NCBI RefSeq assembly: GCF_003600155.1
Contig: NZ_QWLD01000040.1
Span: 248,001-312,000 of the forward strand
Length of the DNA: 64,000 nt
Source of the DNA: Nesterenkonia muleiensis
GTDB lineage: Bacteria; Actinomycetota; Actinomycetes; Actinomycetales; Micrococcaceae
Reading direction: 5' to 3'
In this document: positions 46,116-55,048 of the stretch, one piece after another
How the letters are laid out: every line of letters begins with the position of its first letter
Numbering within the stretch: position 1 is the first letter of the stretch
The notes under the pieces: model-generated
What the model was told of the DNA's origin: nothing
Seen by the model: the letters and a program-made list of their open reading frames with translations, nothing else
Databases searched by the model: none
Translations under genes and position numbers: made by a program

Positions 46116-47041
46116 ATGTGCTCTCCCGTCCACGCATGCTCGGACGCCTGCGCGAAGTACTTGGTCGTGATGGCATCAGAGGCCCCGGCACACGCTGCCT
46201 GCACCCGCTCCAGGTGCTCAGCCAACTCACCGATCAGATCCTCAGAGTGGTGGTACTCCAGGAACGTGCGCGCCTGACCCACCAGGCGCCTGGCGCTGTC
46301 CATCTTGCCGGTGCGGCTGTATTCGGGGTCCAGGGCGATCAGTGACTGCTCCACCTGGCGCAGGGCCGAGACCACTGATCGCGGGAAGAGCTGATCCAGC
46401 AGCAGGAACTCCACGGCGTAGGCGTCGCCGAACGCCGCCCGGCGGCTGCGCAGGAAAGACTCATAGGCCCCGGCGCAGCGCAGCATATTGGCCCAGGAGA
46501 GCCGGAAGGCCTCCTCATCTCCGGTGGCGAGCATGCGCGCAGTCATATCTGCACGCTCCAGCGCACGGCCCAGGGCCAGGAACTGCCAGGTGTCGTCTCG
46601 GCTCATCGTGGAGTCGGCCATGCCCTGCACGGTGGCGGTGCGTTCGATCACCCAGGTGCAGAAGCGGTAGGTGCCCACCACATCCTGTCGGTGGCTGGTG
46701 AGCCCGTTCCAGGTGGCGTTGAGCGATTCCCACACCGGTGCGGACACCGTCTCCCGGGCGCGCCTGGCGTTCTCCCGGGCCGCGGAGAGCGAGCCGGCGA
46801 TCGAGTTGGGCTGCTGGAGGTCGAAGGCCATCCGGGTGACCAGATGCTGCAGTCCAGTGGGCGAGTCCTCGCTGGGCTCCACGCCCATGACCGCCAGCAG
46901 GTTGGCCGAGACCGTGCGCTGCTCGGGCAGCGGGAGCTGGTTGAGCCGCTCAAGGTGGACATCCAGGATGCGGGCTGTGCCGTCGGCGCGCTCCACGTAC
47001 CTGCCGATCCAGAACAGCGACTCAGCAATCCGGCTCAGCAT
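46112..47041 (-). CDS. Alpha-E domain protein
   Basis: A 309-residue all-helical protein of the Alpha-E family, beginning MLSRIAESLFWIGRYVERADGTARILD (only its first part is cited as motif: residues 1-20). RDDTWQFLALGRALERADMTARML near the middle repeats the pattern, which suggests a pair of related helical halves. The function is unknown. It is always coupled to the circularly permuted ATP-grasp protein. Its start overlaps the ATP-grasp stop by 1 bp and its stop overlaps the transglutaminase start. Confidence 0.92.
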   Translation of the reverse strand: MLSRIAESLFWIGRYVERADGTARILDVHLERLNQLPLPEQRTVSANLLAVMGVEPSEDSPTGLQHLVTRMAFDLQQPNSIAGSLSAARENARRARETVSAPVWESLNATWNGLTSHRQDVVGTYRFCTWVIERTATVQGMADSTMSRDDTWQFLALGRALERADMTARMLATGDEEAFRLSWANMLRCAGAYESFLRSRRAAFGDAYAVEFLLLDQLFPRSVVSALRQVEQSLIALDPEYSRTGKMDSARRLVGQARTFLEYHHSEDLIGELAEHLERVQAACAGASDAITTKYFAQASEHAWTGEHI

Positions 47042-48732
47042 CAGACGCCTCCTTCCTGCGGGGCCGCCGCGGCTTCAGGTGCGATGGTCGGCGTGAGCCG
47101 GCCGCGAGGCGAGCGCTGCATGTGCGCACCGTCGGAACCAGCTTGGTTCTGCTGCTGCTGCTGCTCGTCGAAGGCGTCTGCCGGATTCGCATCGGTGTGG
47201 AACGCCGAGGGCCAGACCCGTTGAGACGACTGGCTGCGGCGTCGGGTGCTCCAGGGCACAGCAGTGGAGACCGCCGTGCCTGCGGCGCCGTCCTGGTCGA
47301 CCACCCAGGTGTCCTTGGAGCCGCCTCCCTGGGAGGAGTTGACCACCAGGGAACCCTCGGTGAGTGCCACGCGGGTCAGGCCCCCGGGCAGCACCCAGAC
47401 GTCCTCACCGTCGTTGATCGCGAACGGACGCAGGTCCACATGCCTCGGGCCGAAGGTGTCCTCGGCCAGTGTGGGGACTGTGGAGAGCTGCAGCACCGGC
47501 TGGGCGATCCAGCCGCGCGGGTCGGCCATCACCTTCTTGCGCAGAGCCTCCAGCTCTCCGGGCGTGGCGGCAGGGCCGATGACCAGTCCCTTGCCCCCGG
47601 AGCCGTCCACCGGCTTGACCACCAGCTCCTCCAGCCGGTCCATCACCTCTTCCCGGGCCTCGGCCTCTTCCAGGCGGTAGGTGTCCACATTTTCGATGAT
47701 GGGATCCTCGCCCAGGTAGTAGCGGATGATGTCCGGCACATAGGTGTAGACCAGCTTGTCGTCGGCCACACCGTTGCCCACTGCGTTGGCGATGGTGACA
47801 TTGCCTGCCCGGGCGGCGTTGACGATTCCTGGGATCCCGAGCATGGAGTCGGCTCGGAACTGCAGGGGGTCCAGGAAATCGTCGTCGAGGCGCTTGTAGA
47901 TGACATCCACCCGCTGCTCGCCCTCGGTGGTGCGCATATACACCCGGTTGCCGCGGCAGACCAGGTCTCGGCCCTCCACCAGCTCCACCCCCATCATCCC
48001 GGCCAGCAGAGTGTGCTCGAAGTAGGCGGAGTTGTACACCCCGGGAGTCAGCACCACCACAGTGGGGTCATCGACGCCCTCAGGAGCTGTGCGGCGCAGA
48101 GCCGAGAGAAGCCGTCGGGGATACTCCTCCACCGGCCGGATGGCCGCCCCGGAGAAGGCTTCAGGCAGCCCTTTGGCGATCGCCCGGCGGTTCTCCAGCA
48201 CATAGGAGACTCCGGAGGGCACCCGGACATTGTCCTCCAGTACCCGGAAGGTGCCGGTGTCGTCCCTCACCAGATCGATCCCGGAGATATGCACCCGGAC
48301 TCCGCCGGGGGTCTTGAAGCCGTGCACCTCACGGTGGAAATGCGCGCTGGAGGTGATCAGTGAGCGCGGCACGACGCCGTCGCGGACGATCTCCATCCGG
48401 TCGTAGACGTCGTTGAGGAACATCTCCAGGGCAGTGACCCGCTGGGCCACCCCGGCCGAGATGCTGTTCCACTCCTGACCGGGAATGATCCGCGGCACGA
48501 TGTCCAGCGGCCAGGCCCGTTCCTCCCCGGCGAAGTCGAAGGTCACACCGCGGTCCAGAAACGTCCGTGCCATCGTCTCGGCCCGGGCGGAGACGTCGGG
48601 GCTGGTCAACGACTGCAGCACATCGTTGACTCCGGAGTAGTCGGGCCGCAGCGTGCCGTCGGGGGAGAACATCTCGTCGAAGGCGGTGGAGCGTTCCATG
48701 GCCTTCGGGTACTCAGCGAAGAGATCCTTCAT
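47041..48732 (-). CDS. Circularly permuted ATP-grasp protein (type 2)
   Basis: A 563-residue protein with the circularly permuted ATP-grasp fold: AWPLDIVPRIIPGQEW near residue 75, RVLEDNVRVPSGVSYVLENR near 170, and KPVDGSGGKGLVIGP near 390. ATP-grasp enzymes form C-N bonds through acyl phosphates, so a peptide or amide ligase is plausible. The last 80 residues are low-complexity, with a run of five Gln encoded by a short CAG repeat (47149-47163), and are unlikely to be part of the core. It heads a three-gene operon and is divergent from pepN, with only 38 bp between the starts. Confidence 0.9.
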   Translation of the reverse strand: MKDLFAEYPKAMERSTAFDEMFSPDGTLRPDYSGVNDVLQSLTSPDVSARAETMARTFLDRGVTFDFAGEERAWPLDIVPRIIPGQEWNSISAGVAQRVTALEMFLNDVYDRMEIVRDGVVPRSLITSSAHFHREVHGFKTPGGVRVHISGIDLVRDDTGTFRVLEDNVRVPSGVSYVLENRRAIAKGLPEAFSGAAIRPVEEYPRRLLSALRRTAPEGVDDPTVVVLTPGVYNSAYFEHTLLAGMMGVELVEGRDLVCRGNRVYMRTTEGEQRVDVIYKRLDDDFLDPLQFRADSMLGIPGIVNAARAGNVTIANAVGNGVADDKLVYTYVPDIIRYYLGEDPIIENVDTYRLEEAEAREEVMDRLEELVVKPVDGSGGKGLVIGPAATPGELEALRKKVMADPRGWIAQPVLQLSTVPTLAEDTFGPRHVDLRPFAINDGEDVWVLPGGLTRVALTEGSLVVNSSQGGGSKDTWVVDQDGAAGTAVSTAVPWSTRRRSQSSQRVWPSAFHTDANPADAFDEQQQQQNQAGSDGAHMQRSPRGRLTPTIAPEAAAAPQEGGV

Positions 48733-48770
48733 GTTCCTACTGTTCTGTCCGGGTCTGTTTGAATACCACT

Positions 48771-51422
48771 ATGTCAGAAACTGAGAATCTCAGCCGGGAC
48801 CAGGCAGTGTTTCGCTCCTCGAACATCAGCGTCTCCTCCTACACCGTCCACGTGGACCTCTCTGCCGCCGCCGATGACGGGGCCACCAGCTACCCGGTCA
48901 GCACCCGTGTGGAGCTGACTTTCAGCCCGGGCCGCTCTGCCGCCGCTGCAGGCGCTGACGGAAGTGTGCCATTCCTGGATTACATAGGTGTTTCGGTGCA
49001 GTCGCTGCGCATCAACGGCAGGGACTGCGATGCTGCGGCGGCCGCCGGCCGTGCCGGAATACGGCTTCCTGACCTGGTGGAGGGAACCAATGTGGTGGAG
49101 ATCGATTCGGTCTCCAGATTCTCCCGCTCCGGCGAGGGCCTGCACCGGTTCGCCGATCCCAGTGACGGGCAGGTCTACCTCTACACCCAGTACGAGCCGG
49201 CTGACTGCCGTCGGGTCTTCCCGGTCTTCGACCAGCCTGACCTCAAAGCCCGGTTCCGGTTCTCCATCACCGGGCCCGAGGACTGGCAGCTGAGGTCGAA
49301 CGGCCGGGAGGTCTCTCGCGAGCTGGCCGGGGACGGACTGGTGCGGGTCAGCTTCGCCGAGACCGAGATCATCAGCTCCTACATCACCGCGCTGGCGGCC
49401 GGTCCCTACCACGTGGTCACCGACAGCTGGCGAGGCTCGGGTCATGAAGGGGAGCCCTTCGAGATCGACCTGGCGGTGCTCTGCCGGGCCTCCCTGGCCG
49501 AACACTTGGATGCTGGGGAGATTCTCAAGATCACCAAGCAAGGTCTGGACTTCTTCCACCAGGAGTTCGACTACCCCTACCCCTGGGGCCGAGGTTCAGG
49601 GGGAAACGGGAAGTATGACCAGATCTTCGTCCCGGAGTACAACCTCGGTGCCATGGAGAACCCCGGTTTGGTGACCTTCACCGAATCCTATGTGTTCGAC
49701 ACTGCGGCCACTGAGTCCCAGCATGAGACCCGGGCCAACACCATCCTGCATGAGATGGCCCATATGTGGTTCGGCGACCTGGTGACCATGGAGTGGTGGG
49801 ACGATCTCTGGCTCAAAGAGTCCTTCGCAGACTTCATGGGCTCCTATGCGGTCGACGCCGCCACCGACTTCACCACCGGATGGATCGCCTTCGCCAACTC
49901 GCGGAAAGGCTGGGCCTATGTGCAGGACCAGCTGCCCACCACGCACCCGATTGTGGCGGATATTGCGGACCTGGAGGCAGCTGATCAGAACTTCGACGGC
50001 ATCACCTACGCCAAGGGGGCCAGCGTGCTCAAGCAGCTGGCTGCCTATGCCGGGGCGGATGCTTTCCGGGAGTCGGCGCGCCGCTACTTCAAGCGCTTCG
50101 CTTATCGCAATGCCAGGCTTGCGGACTTCCTCAGTGTGCTGGAGGAGGTGACCGGCAAGGACATGCGGGCCTGGTCCCAGGCGTGGCTGCAGACCTCCGG
50201 CATCCCGGTGCTTAGCGCTCCCATCGATGACACCGGCGGGCTGCAGGTCCAGCAGTCCGGCACCGACCCGGCCACCGGGGAGCCGATCGCCCGGCCGCAT
50301 GTGATCCGGGTCGGCCTCTTCACCCTGGATGGCACCGGCGCCCTGACCCGGGTCCAGTCGGTGCCGGTTGAACTTCCTGCCGACGCCGTGGGCGGGCTCA
50401 CCCCGGTGCCGGGGCTGCAGCTGCCTGAACCGGGAATACCGCGGCTGATCCTGCCCAATGATGAGGACCTGACTTACGCCAAGCTGGTGCTGGACGCAGG
50501 GTCGGTGGAAGCGGTGCTGAGCCACCCGGTGGGCGATCCGCTGGCCCGGGCCACGGTGTGGGCTGCCGTCTGGTCCATGGTGCGCGACGGTGAGCTCTCC
50601 GCTGCCAGGTTTGTCCACGCGGTGCTGCAGCTGGGCCTGAGCATCCCCGAGTCCGCAGTGGTCCAGTCATTGCTGCGGCAGGCCAACCAGGCCTGTGAGC
50701 TCTACACCCCCGCAGCGCAGCGGGAGCAGCTGGAGACCGTCTTCGCCGCGGGACTGGCGGAGTTCGTGAGCGATGATGACAAGAGCGACGACGCTGTCCT
50801 TGCCGCCACCCGCACGCTGGCCACGCTCTCCCGCCGGCACGGCAGCCAGCTGGATTTCCTGGTTCAGATGCTGGAGACCGAGACCGACGAGCAGCTGCGC
50901 TGGCTGTTCTTGCAGGCCCTGGCCGCATACGGACGGGTCGGTGAGGCCGAGCTCGATGCCGAGCTTCAGAGCCGCACCACCGCCCGGGGTGAGATCGCCC
51001 ACCGGCTCGCCGCGGCGGCACGGCCTGATCCGCAGGTCAAGAAGCAGGCTCTCCGGCAGGCTCTGACGGGTGTCGATGCTGAGGGAGCCGAGCTCTCCAA
51101 CGATCACCTGACCGCCACGGTGGAGGGTTTCACTGCCGACCCGCAGGGACTGACCGTAAGGTGGACCGAGGACTACTTCGAAGCGCTCACCGAAGTCTGG
51201 GAGGGTATGACCCAGGGTCAGGCCACCCGGGTGGTCCGCGGACTCTTCCCCGGGTCACAGGACTTGGGCGCTGGGCAGCATCCGGATCAGCATCCGGTGG
51301 CCCAGCGCACGCGGCGCTGGCTGGAGGAGAACGCCGAAGCCCCGGGAGCACTGCGCCGGATCCTCATCGAAGAAGAGGATCAGCTGCTGCGCAGCCTCCG
51401 CGCCCAAGCCGCCACCGCCTAG
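48771..51422 (+). CDS. pepN: Aminopeptidase N (M1 family)
   Basis: A cytoplasmic zinc aminopeptidase of 883 residues. The substrate-binding motif GAMENPG is followed by HEMAH at 327-331 and the third zinc ligand Glu350 in WLKES, the exact HExxH-18-E spacing. A C-terminal helical domain of about 350 residues is present, as in the ERAP-type actinobacterial enzymes. ATG 48771 is preferred over a TTG at 48759. It is convergent with the acyl-CoA oxidase-like gene, with a hairpin between. Confidence 0.95.
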   Translation: MSETENLSRDQAVFRSSNISVSSYTVHVDLSAAADDGATSYPVSTRVELTFSPGRSAAAAGADGSVPFLDYIGVSVQSLRINGRDCDAAAAAGRAGIRLPDLVEGTNVVEIDSVSRFSRSGEGLHRFADPSDGQVYLYTQYEPADCRRVFPVFDQPDLKARFRFSITGPEDWQLRSNGREVSRELAGDGLVRVSFAETEIISSYITALAAGPYHVVTDSWRGSGHEGEPFEIDLAVLCRASLAEHLDAGEILKITKQGLDFFHQEFDYPYPWGRGSGGNGKYDQIFVPEYNLGAMENPGLVTFTESYVFDTAATESQHETRANTILHEMAHMWFGDLVTMEWWDDLWLKESFADFMGSYAVDAATDFTTGWIAFANSRKGWAYVQDQLPTTHPIVADIADLEAADQNFDGITYAKGASVLKQLAAYAGADAFRESARRYFKRFAYRNARLADFLSVLEEVTGKDMRAWSQAWLQTSGIPVLSAPIDDTGGLQVQQSGTDPATGEPIARPHVIRVGLFTLDGTGALTRVQSVPVELPADAVGGLTPVPGLQLPEPGIPRLILPNDEDLTYAKLVLDAGSVEAVLSHPVGDPLARATVWAAVWSMVRDGELSAARFVHAVLQLGLSIPESAVVQSLLRQANQACELYTPAAQREQLETVFAAGLAEFVSDDDKSDDAVLAATRTLATLSRRHGSQLDFLVQMLETETDEQLRWLFLQALAAYGRVGEAELDAELQSRTTARGEIAHRLAAAARPDPQVKKQALRQALTGVDAEGAELSNDHLTATVEGFTADPQGLTVRWTEDYFEALTEVWEGMTQGQATRVVRGLFPGSQDLGAGQHPDQHPVAQRTRRWLEENAEAPGALRRILIEEEDQLLRSLRAQAATA

Positions 51423-51435
51423 GAATCACGTCAAG

Positions 51436-51480
51436 AAACTGCCGGAACTCCTGTCGACAAGGCTGCAGTTCCGGCGGTTT
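51436..51480. terminator. Bidirectional terminator between pepN and the acyl-CoA oxidase-like gene
   Basis: Arms of 14 nt (AAACTGCCGGAACT at 51436-51449 and AGTTCCGGCGGTTT at 51467-51480) pair with a single G-T wobble around a 17-nt loop. TTTG follows on the plus strand and the AAA start provides a U run on the minus strand. Confidence 0.75.
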
Positions 51481-51503
51481 GTTGACACAACTTTTGAAGG
51501 AGA

Positions 51504-53582
51504 CTACTGCCTCTTGGCCTTCCTCTGCTCGGCGCGCTTGCGGTCAAGCAGGGTCTTCTCCTCCACGGGTGCCTCGGAGGAGGCGCGCAGCTTCCGGTAG
51601 TGGGCGATCGCCTCATCCTGACGGGCTTGCTCCGCGCCGGAGGCCACCTCCATGCGCACATGCTCCGGCTCATAGCCGAAGGCATCCACAATGTCCTGAG
51701 CGTGCGGGCGCAGCCGGGCCACCAGCCGGTTGATGTAGGGAGTCAGGGTGCGCGCCCGCTGGGTGGAGATCCGGCCGTTGACCAGATACCAGTCCAGGCT
51801 CTCCTCAATAGTGGTCAGAGCGTAGAGATCGCGCAGCCAGGTGATCACCTCGCGGGTGCCTGCATTCTTGATGGTCTCCAGAGCGTCGGTGAATGCCTCC
51901 CAGAGCAGCAGATCGGCGTGGGCCTTGGCGGTGTTGATGATCTGGTACTGGTGGTCATTGAACACTGTGGCCTGCTTCTCAGCGGGCAGCTTGCCCACAC
52001 TGCGCAGCTCACCGGCGACGTCGACCACCATCTGCCTGACCCGTGAGGCCAGCAGATCACGCTGCACCTCGGTCTGCTTGAACCAGTTCGCGCTGCGCCG
52101 CTCGTCACCGGTGTCGCTGACTCCCTGCAGCGCCCGCCGCAGCCCGAACCGGTGCATGACCGTGTCCCCGGCCTGGTTGGCCACATAGCTGGCCAACGCA
52201 CCGACGTCGGCATTCTTGAACTCGGCGGCGTAGTCAGCCAGCAGCCGCTTGGCCACCAGTTGCAGCAGCACATTGTTGTCGCCTTCGAAGGTGACGTACA
52301 CGTCCAGGTCTGCGTACAGCGATGCGAAACGGTTCTCCGAGATGAACCCGGCTCCGCCGCAAGCCTCGCGGGCCTCCTGGAGCGTGTCCAGGGCGTGCCA
52401 GGTGGCCACCGGCTTCACCGCGGCGGCCAGAGTCTCCAGCTCCTGACGGTTCTCATCGGAGTCATCGGTGCCGGAGAAGACGTCGTCGAGCTTGGCCAGC
52501 AGCTTCTCATGGGCAAAGCCGGCAGCCAGGGTCTTGGCCAGCCGGGGGAGCAGCCGGCGCTGGTGCAGCTGGTAGTCCATCAGGACCTCCTCCTCCGTGG
52601 AGGAGGTGGCGTTGAACTGACGGCGCTGATTGCCGTAGGTGACTGCGCCGATCAGTCCGAGCTTGGCGGCGGCCACTGCGGCGCCGGTGAGGGAGACTCG
52701 CCCCTGAACCAGGGTGCCGAGCATGGTGAAGAACCGTCGGCCGGGGGATTCGATCGAGGAGGTGTAGGTGCCGTCGGCGGCTACATCGCCGTAGCGGTTC
52801 AGCAGGTGGTGGCGCGGTATGCGCACCTGGTGGAAGTGCAGCCGGCCGTTGTCCACACCGTTGAGCCCGCCTTTGTGCCCGTCATCGCCGATGGTGATTC
52901 CGGGAAGGGCGTTCCCCTGCTCGTCACGGATCTCCAGGTAGAAGCAGTGCACCCCGTGGTTGACGCCTTGGGTGATCAGCTGGGCGAAGACCACTGCTGC
53001 AGTGGCGTGTAAGGCGGCATTGCCCAGATAACGCTTGGTGGCAGCCTCGAAGGGCGTATTGATCACGAACTCCTGGGCCTGCGGATCATAGGTGGCGGTG
53101 GTACCCAGGGAGGCCACATCGGAGCCGTGGCCGATCTCGGTCATCGCGTAGGCGCCAGGGACCGAGAGGTCCATGATCCCTGGCAGCCAGCGCTTCTGGT
53201 GCTCTGCGGAGCCCAGGTGCATCACCGCTGCGCCGAAGAGCCCCCACTGCACGCCGGATTTGATCTGCAGCGAGGGGTCGGCGGTGACCAGCTCTTCGAA
53301 TGCGGCAATATTGGCGCCGTGGGCGGCGTCGCCGCCGAACTCCTCGGGAAAGGCGCGGTGGACAGCGCCGGCCTCTACTAAGGCATGGGCCTGTTTGAGG
53401 GTGCGTTCGCGGTGGTCCTCCTTGGTGAGGTTCTCGGTCTTGTGGAACTGCGGATCCTTCAGCACCTCCCGGGCCGTCCGCCGGGTCTCCGCCCAGCGGC
53501 CCAGCAGCACCTCTTCCAGGTGTGCCGTGTCCACCGCGGCCGTTTCGATGGCTCCGGTGCTGAGGTCGTCGTGGGTGCCCAT
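51504..53582 (-). CDS. Acyl-CoA dehydrogenase/oxidase
   Basis: This flavoprotein makes the first double bond of fatty acyl-CoA in beta-oxidation. At 692 residues it is longer than ordinary acyl-CoA dehydrogenases (about 380) and has the layout of acyl-CoA oxidases. AYAMTEIGHGSDVASLGTTA near residue 140 binds FAD, EACGGAGFISENRF lies near 405, and TFEGDNNVLLQLVAKRLL near 425. Whether electrons go to oxygen or to ETF cannot be told. The ATG at 53582 faces the thiolase gene across a region with two palindromic operators. Confidence 0.9.
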   Translation of the reverse strand: MGTHDDLSTGAIETAAVDTAHLEEVLLGRWAETRRTAREVLKDPQFHKTENLTKEDHRERTLKQAHALVEAGAVHRAFPEEFGGDAAHGANIAAFEELVTADPSLQIKSGVQWGLFGAAVMHLGSAEHQKRWLPGIMDLSVPGAYAMTEIGHGSDVASLGTTATYDPQAQEFVINTPFEAATKRYLGNAALHATAAVVFAQLITQGVNHGVHCFYLEIRDEQGNALPGITIGDDGHKGGLNGVDNGRLHFHQVRIPRHHLLNRYGDVAADGTYTSSIESPGRRFFTMLGTLVQGRVSLTGAAVAAAKLGLIGAVTYGNQRRQFNATSSTEEEVLMDYQLHQRRLLPRLAKTLAAGFAHEKLLAKLDDVFSGTDDSDENRQELETLAAAVKPVATWHALDTLQEAREACGGAGFISENRFASLYADLDVYVTFEGDNNVLLQLVAKRLLADYAAEFKNADVGALASYVANQAGDTVMHRFGLRRALQGVSDTGDERRSANWFKQTEVQRDLLASRVRQMVVDVAGELRSVGKLPAEKQATVFNDHQYQIINTAKAHADLLLWEAFTDALETIKNAGTREVITWLRDLYALTTIEESLDWYLVNGRISTQRARTLTPYINRLVARLRPHAQDIVDAFGYEPEHVRMEVASGAEQARQDEAIAHYRKLRASSEAPVEEKTLLDRKRAEQRKAKRQ

Positions 53583-53634
53583 GGTGAACTCCTGAAGTCG
53601 CTAGGCTGAAGGTGATGATCAACACAACTAGTCT

Positions 53635-53654
53635 AAGATACTGGCGAGTAACTT
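53635..53654. promoter_or_regulatory. Operator 1 of the divergent fatty-acid genes
   Basis: A near-perfect 20-bp palindrome with half-sites AAGATACT and AGTAACTT around GGCG (7 of 8 half-site positions match). It lies 53 bp from the oxidase-like start. A TetR- or GntR-type acyl-CoA-sensing repressor is the likely binder. Confidence 0.7.
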
Positions 53655-53713
53655 GGCCAGTCCGCGCATTCCTTACCCGCGGGGATGAAAGTGACGGCCA
53701 GCACAGGTAGGCT

Positions 53714-53733
53714 AAGATACTGATGAGTAATAA
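53714..53733. promoter_or_regulatory. Operator 2 of the divergent fatty-acid genes
   Basis: A second copy of the element, AAGATACT-GATG-AGTA, 79 bp from operator 1, followed by AT-rich sequence. CTAAGATACTG and GAGTAA are shared with operator 1. It covers a spurious upstream start at 53723 and lies 25 bp before the chosen thiolase ATG. Confidence 0.68.
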
Positions 53734-53758
53734 CGCCCAGCCCTTCCAGGAGCAGACC

Positions 53759-55048
53759 ATGGCAGAAACAGTGCGCGACGCCGTCATCATCGGCGGCAAC
53801 CGAATCCCCTTCGCCCGTGCCCACGGTGCCTACGCCAAGGCGTCGAACCAGGACATGCTGACCTCGGCGCTCAACGGGCTGGTGGCGCGCTTCGGTCTGC
53901 AGGGCCAGCAGCTGGGCGCAGTGGCCGGCGGGGCGGTGATGAAGCATTCCAAGAACTTCAATCTGGTGCGCGAATCGGTGCTCGGCACCCCTCTGGACCC
54001 CAAGACTCCGGCCTATGACGTGCAGATGGCCTGCGCCACCGGGACCGAGGCCATCGGGTCGCTGGCCAATAAGATCAAGCTGGGCCAGATCGACTCTGCC
54101 ATCGGCGGCGGCGTGGATTCGATCTCCGATGCTCCCATCGTGGTCACCGACGAACTGCGCTCAATCCTCATGGAAGCCAACCGTGCCAAGACCATGGGGC
54201 AGCGGCTGAAGGCGCTGGCCAAGATCCGTCCCGGACACCTGGCCCCCCAGGCACCAGACACCGGTGAGCCGCGCACCGGGCTGTCCATGGGTGAGCACAT
54301 GGCCGTCACAGCCCACCAGTGGGAGATCAGCCGCCAGGAGCAGGACGAGCTGGCAGTGGCCTCCCACCAGAACCTCGCGGCCGCCTATGACGAGGGCTTC
54401 TTCGATGATCTGGTCACCCCGTTCAAGGGCCTGAGCCGGGACAACAACATGCGGGCCGATTCCAGCATCGAGAAGCTGGCCAAGCTCTCACCGGTCTTTG
54501 GCCGCGATCTGGGCGATGCCGCCACCATGACCGCGGCGAACTCCACGCCGTTGACCGACGGCGCCTCTGCGGTGCTGCTGGGATCCGAGGAGTGGGCCGA
54601 TTCCCATGATCTGCCCAAGCTGGCGAACTTCGTGGACTACGAGCAGGGCGCGGTGGACTTCGTCGACGGCGCCGAGGGCCTGCTGATGGCTCCTGCCTAC
54701 GCCGCAGCCCGGATGCTCAAGCGCAATGGGCTCACCTTCCAGGACTTCGAATACTTCGAGATCCACGAGGCCTTCGCCTCCACAGTGCTGGCCCAGATGA
54801 AGGCCTGGGAATCCGAGGAGTTCTGCAAGAACAAGCTGGGGCTGGATGCCCCACTGGGCAGCATCGACCGCAGCCGGCTCAATGTCACCGGCTCATCCCT
54901 GGCCGCAGGCCATCCCTTCGCGGCCACCGGCGGCCGGATCATCGCCGCACTGGCCAAGCTGCTGCACGGCAAGCCTGGAAAGCTGGGCTTCATCTCGGTC
55001 TGCGCGGCCGGAGGCCAGGGAATCACTGCGATCATCGAAGGACGGTGA
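53759..55048 (+). CDS. Acetyl-CoA C-acetyltransferase (thiolase, FadI-like)
   Basis: This thiolase cleaves 3-ketoacyl-CoA in the last step of beta-oxidation. The product is 429 residues. The nucleophile is Cys92 in QMACATGTEAI; the other catalytic residues are His in EIHEAFAST and Cys in VCAAGGQG near 417. The ATG at 53759 follows CAGGAG; the frame opens earlier at 53723, but that start lies inside operator 2. It is co-transcribed with the downstream reductase (GTGA overlap). Confidence 0.93.
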   Translation: MAETVRDAVIIGGNRIPFARAHGAYAKASNQDMLTSALNGLVARFGLQGQQLGAVAGGAVMKHSKNFNLVRESVLGTPLDPKTPAYDVQMACATGTEAIGSLANKIKLGQIDSAIGGGVDSISDAPIVVTDELRSILMEANRAKTMGQRLKALAKIRPGHLAPQAPDTGEPRTGLSMGEHMAVTAHQWEISRQEQDELAVASHQNLAAAYDEGFFDDLVTPFKGLSRDNNMRADSSIEKLAKLSPVFGRDLGDAATMTAANSTPLTDGASAVLLGSEEWADSHDLPKLANFVDYEQGAVDFVDGAEGLLMAPAYAAARMLKRNGLTFQDFEYFEIHEAFASTVLAQMKAWESEEFCKNKLGLDAPLGSIDRSRLNVTGSSLAAGHPFAATGGRIIAALAKLLHGKPGKLGFISVCAAGGQGITAIIEGR

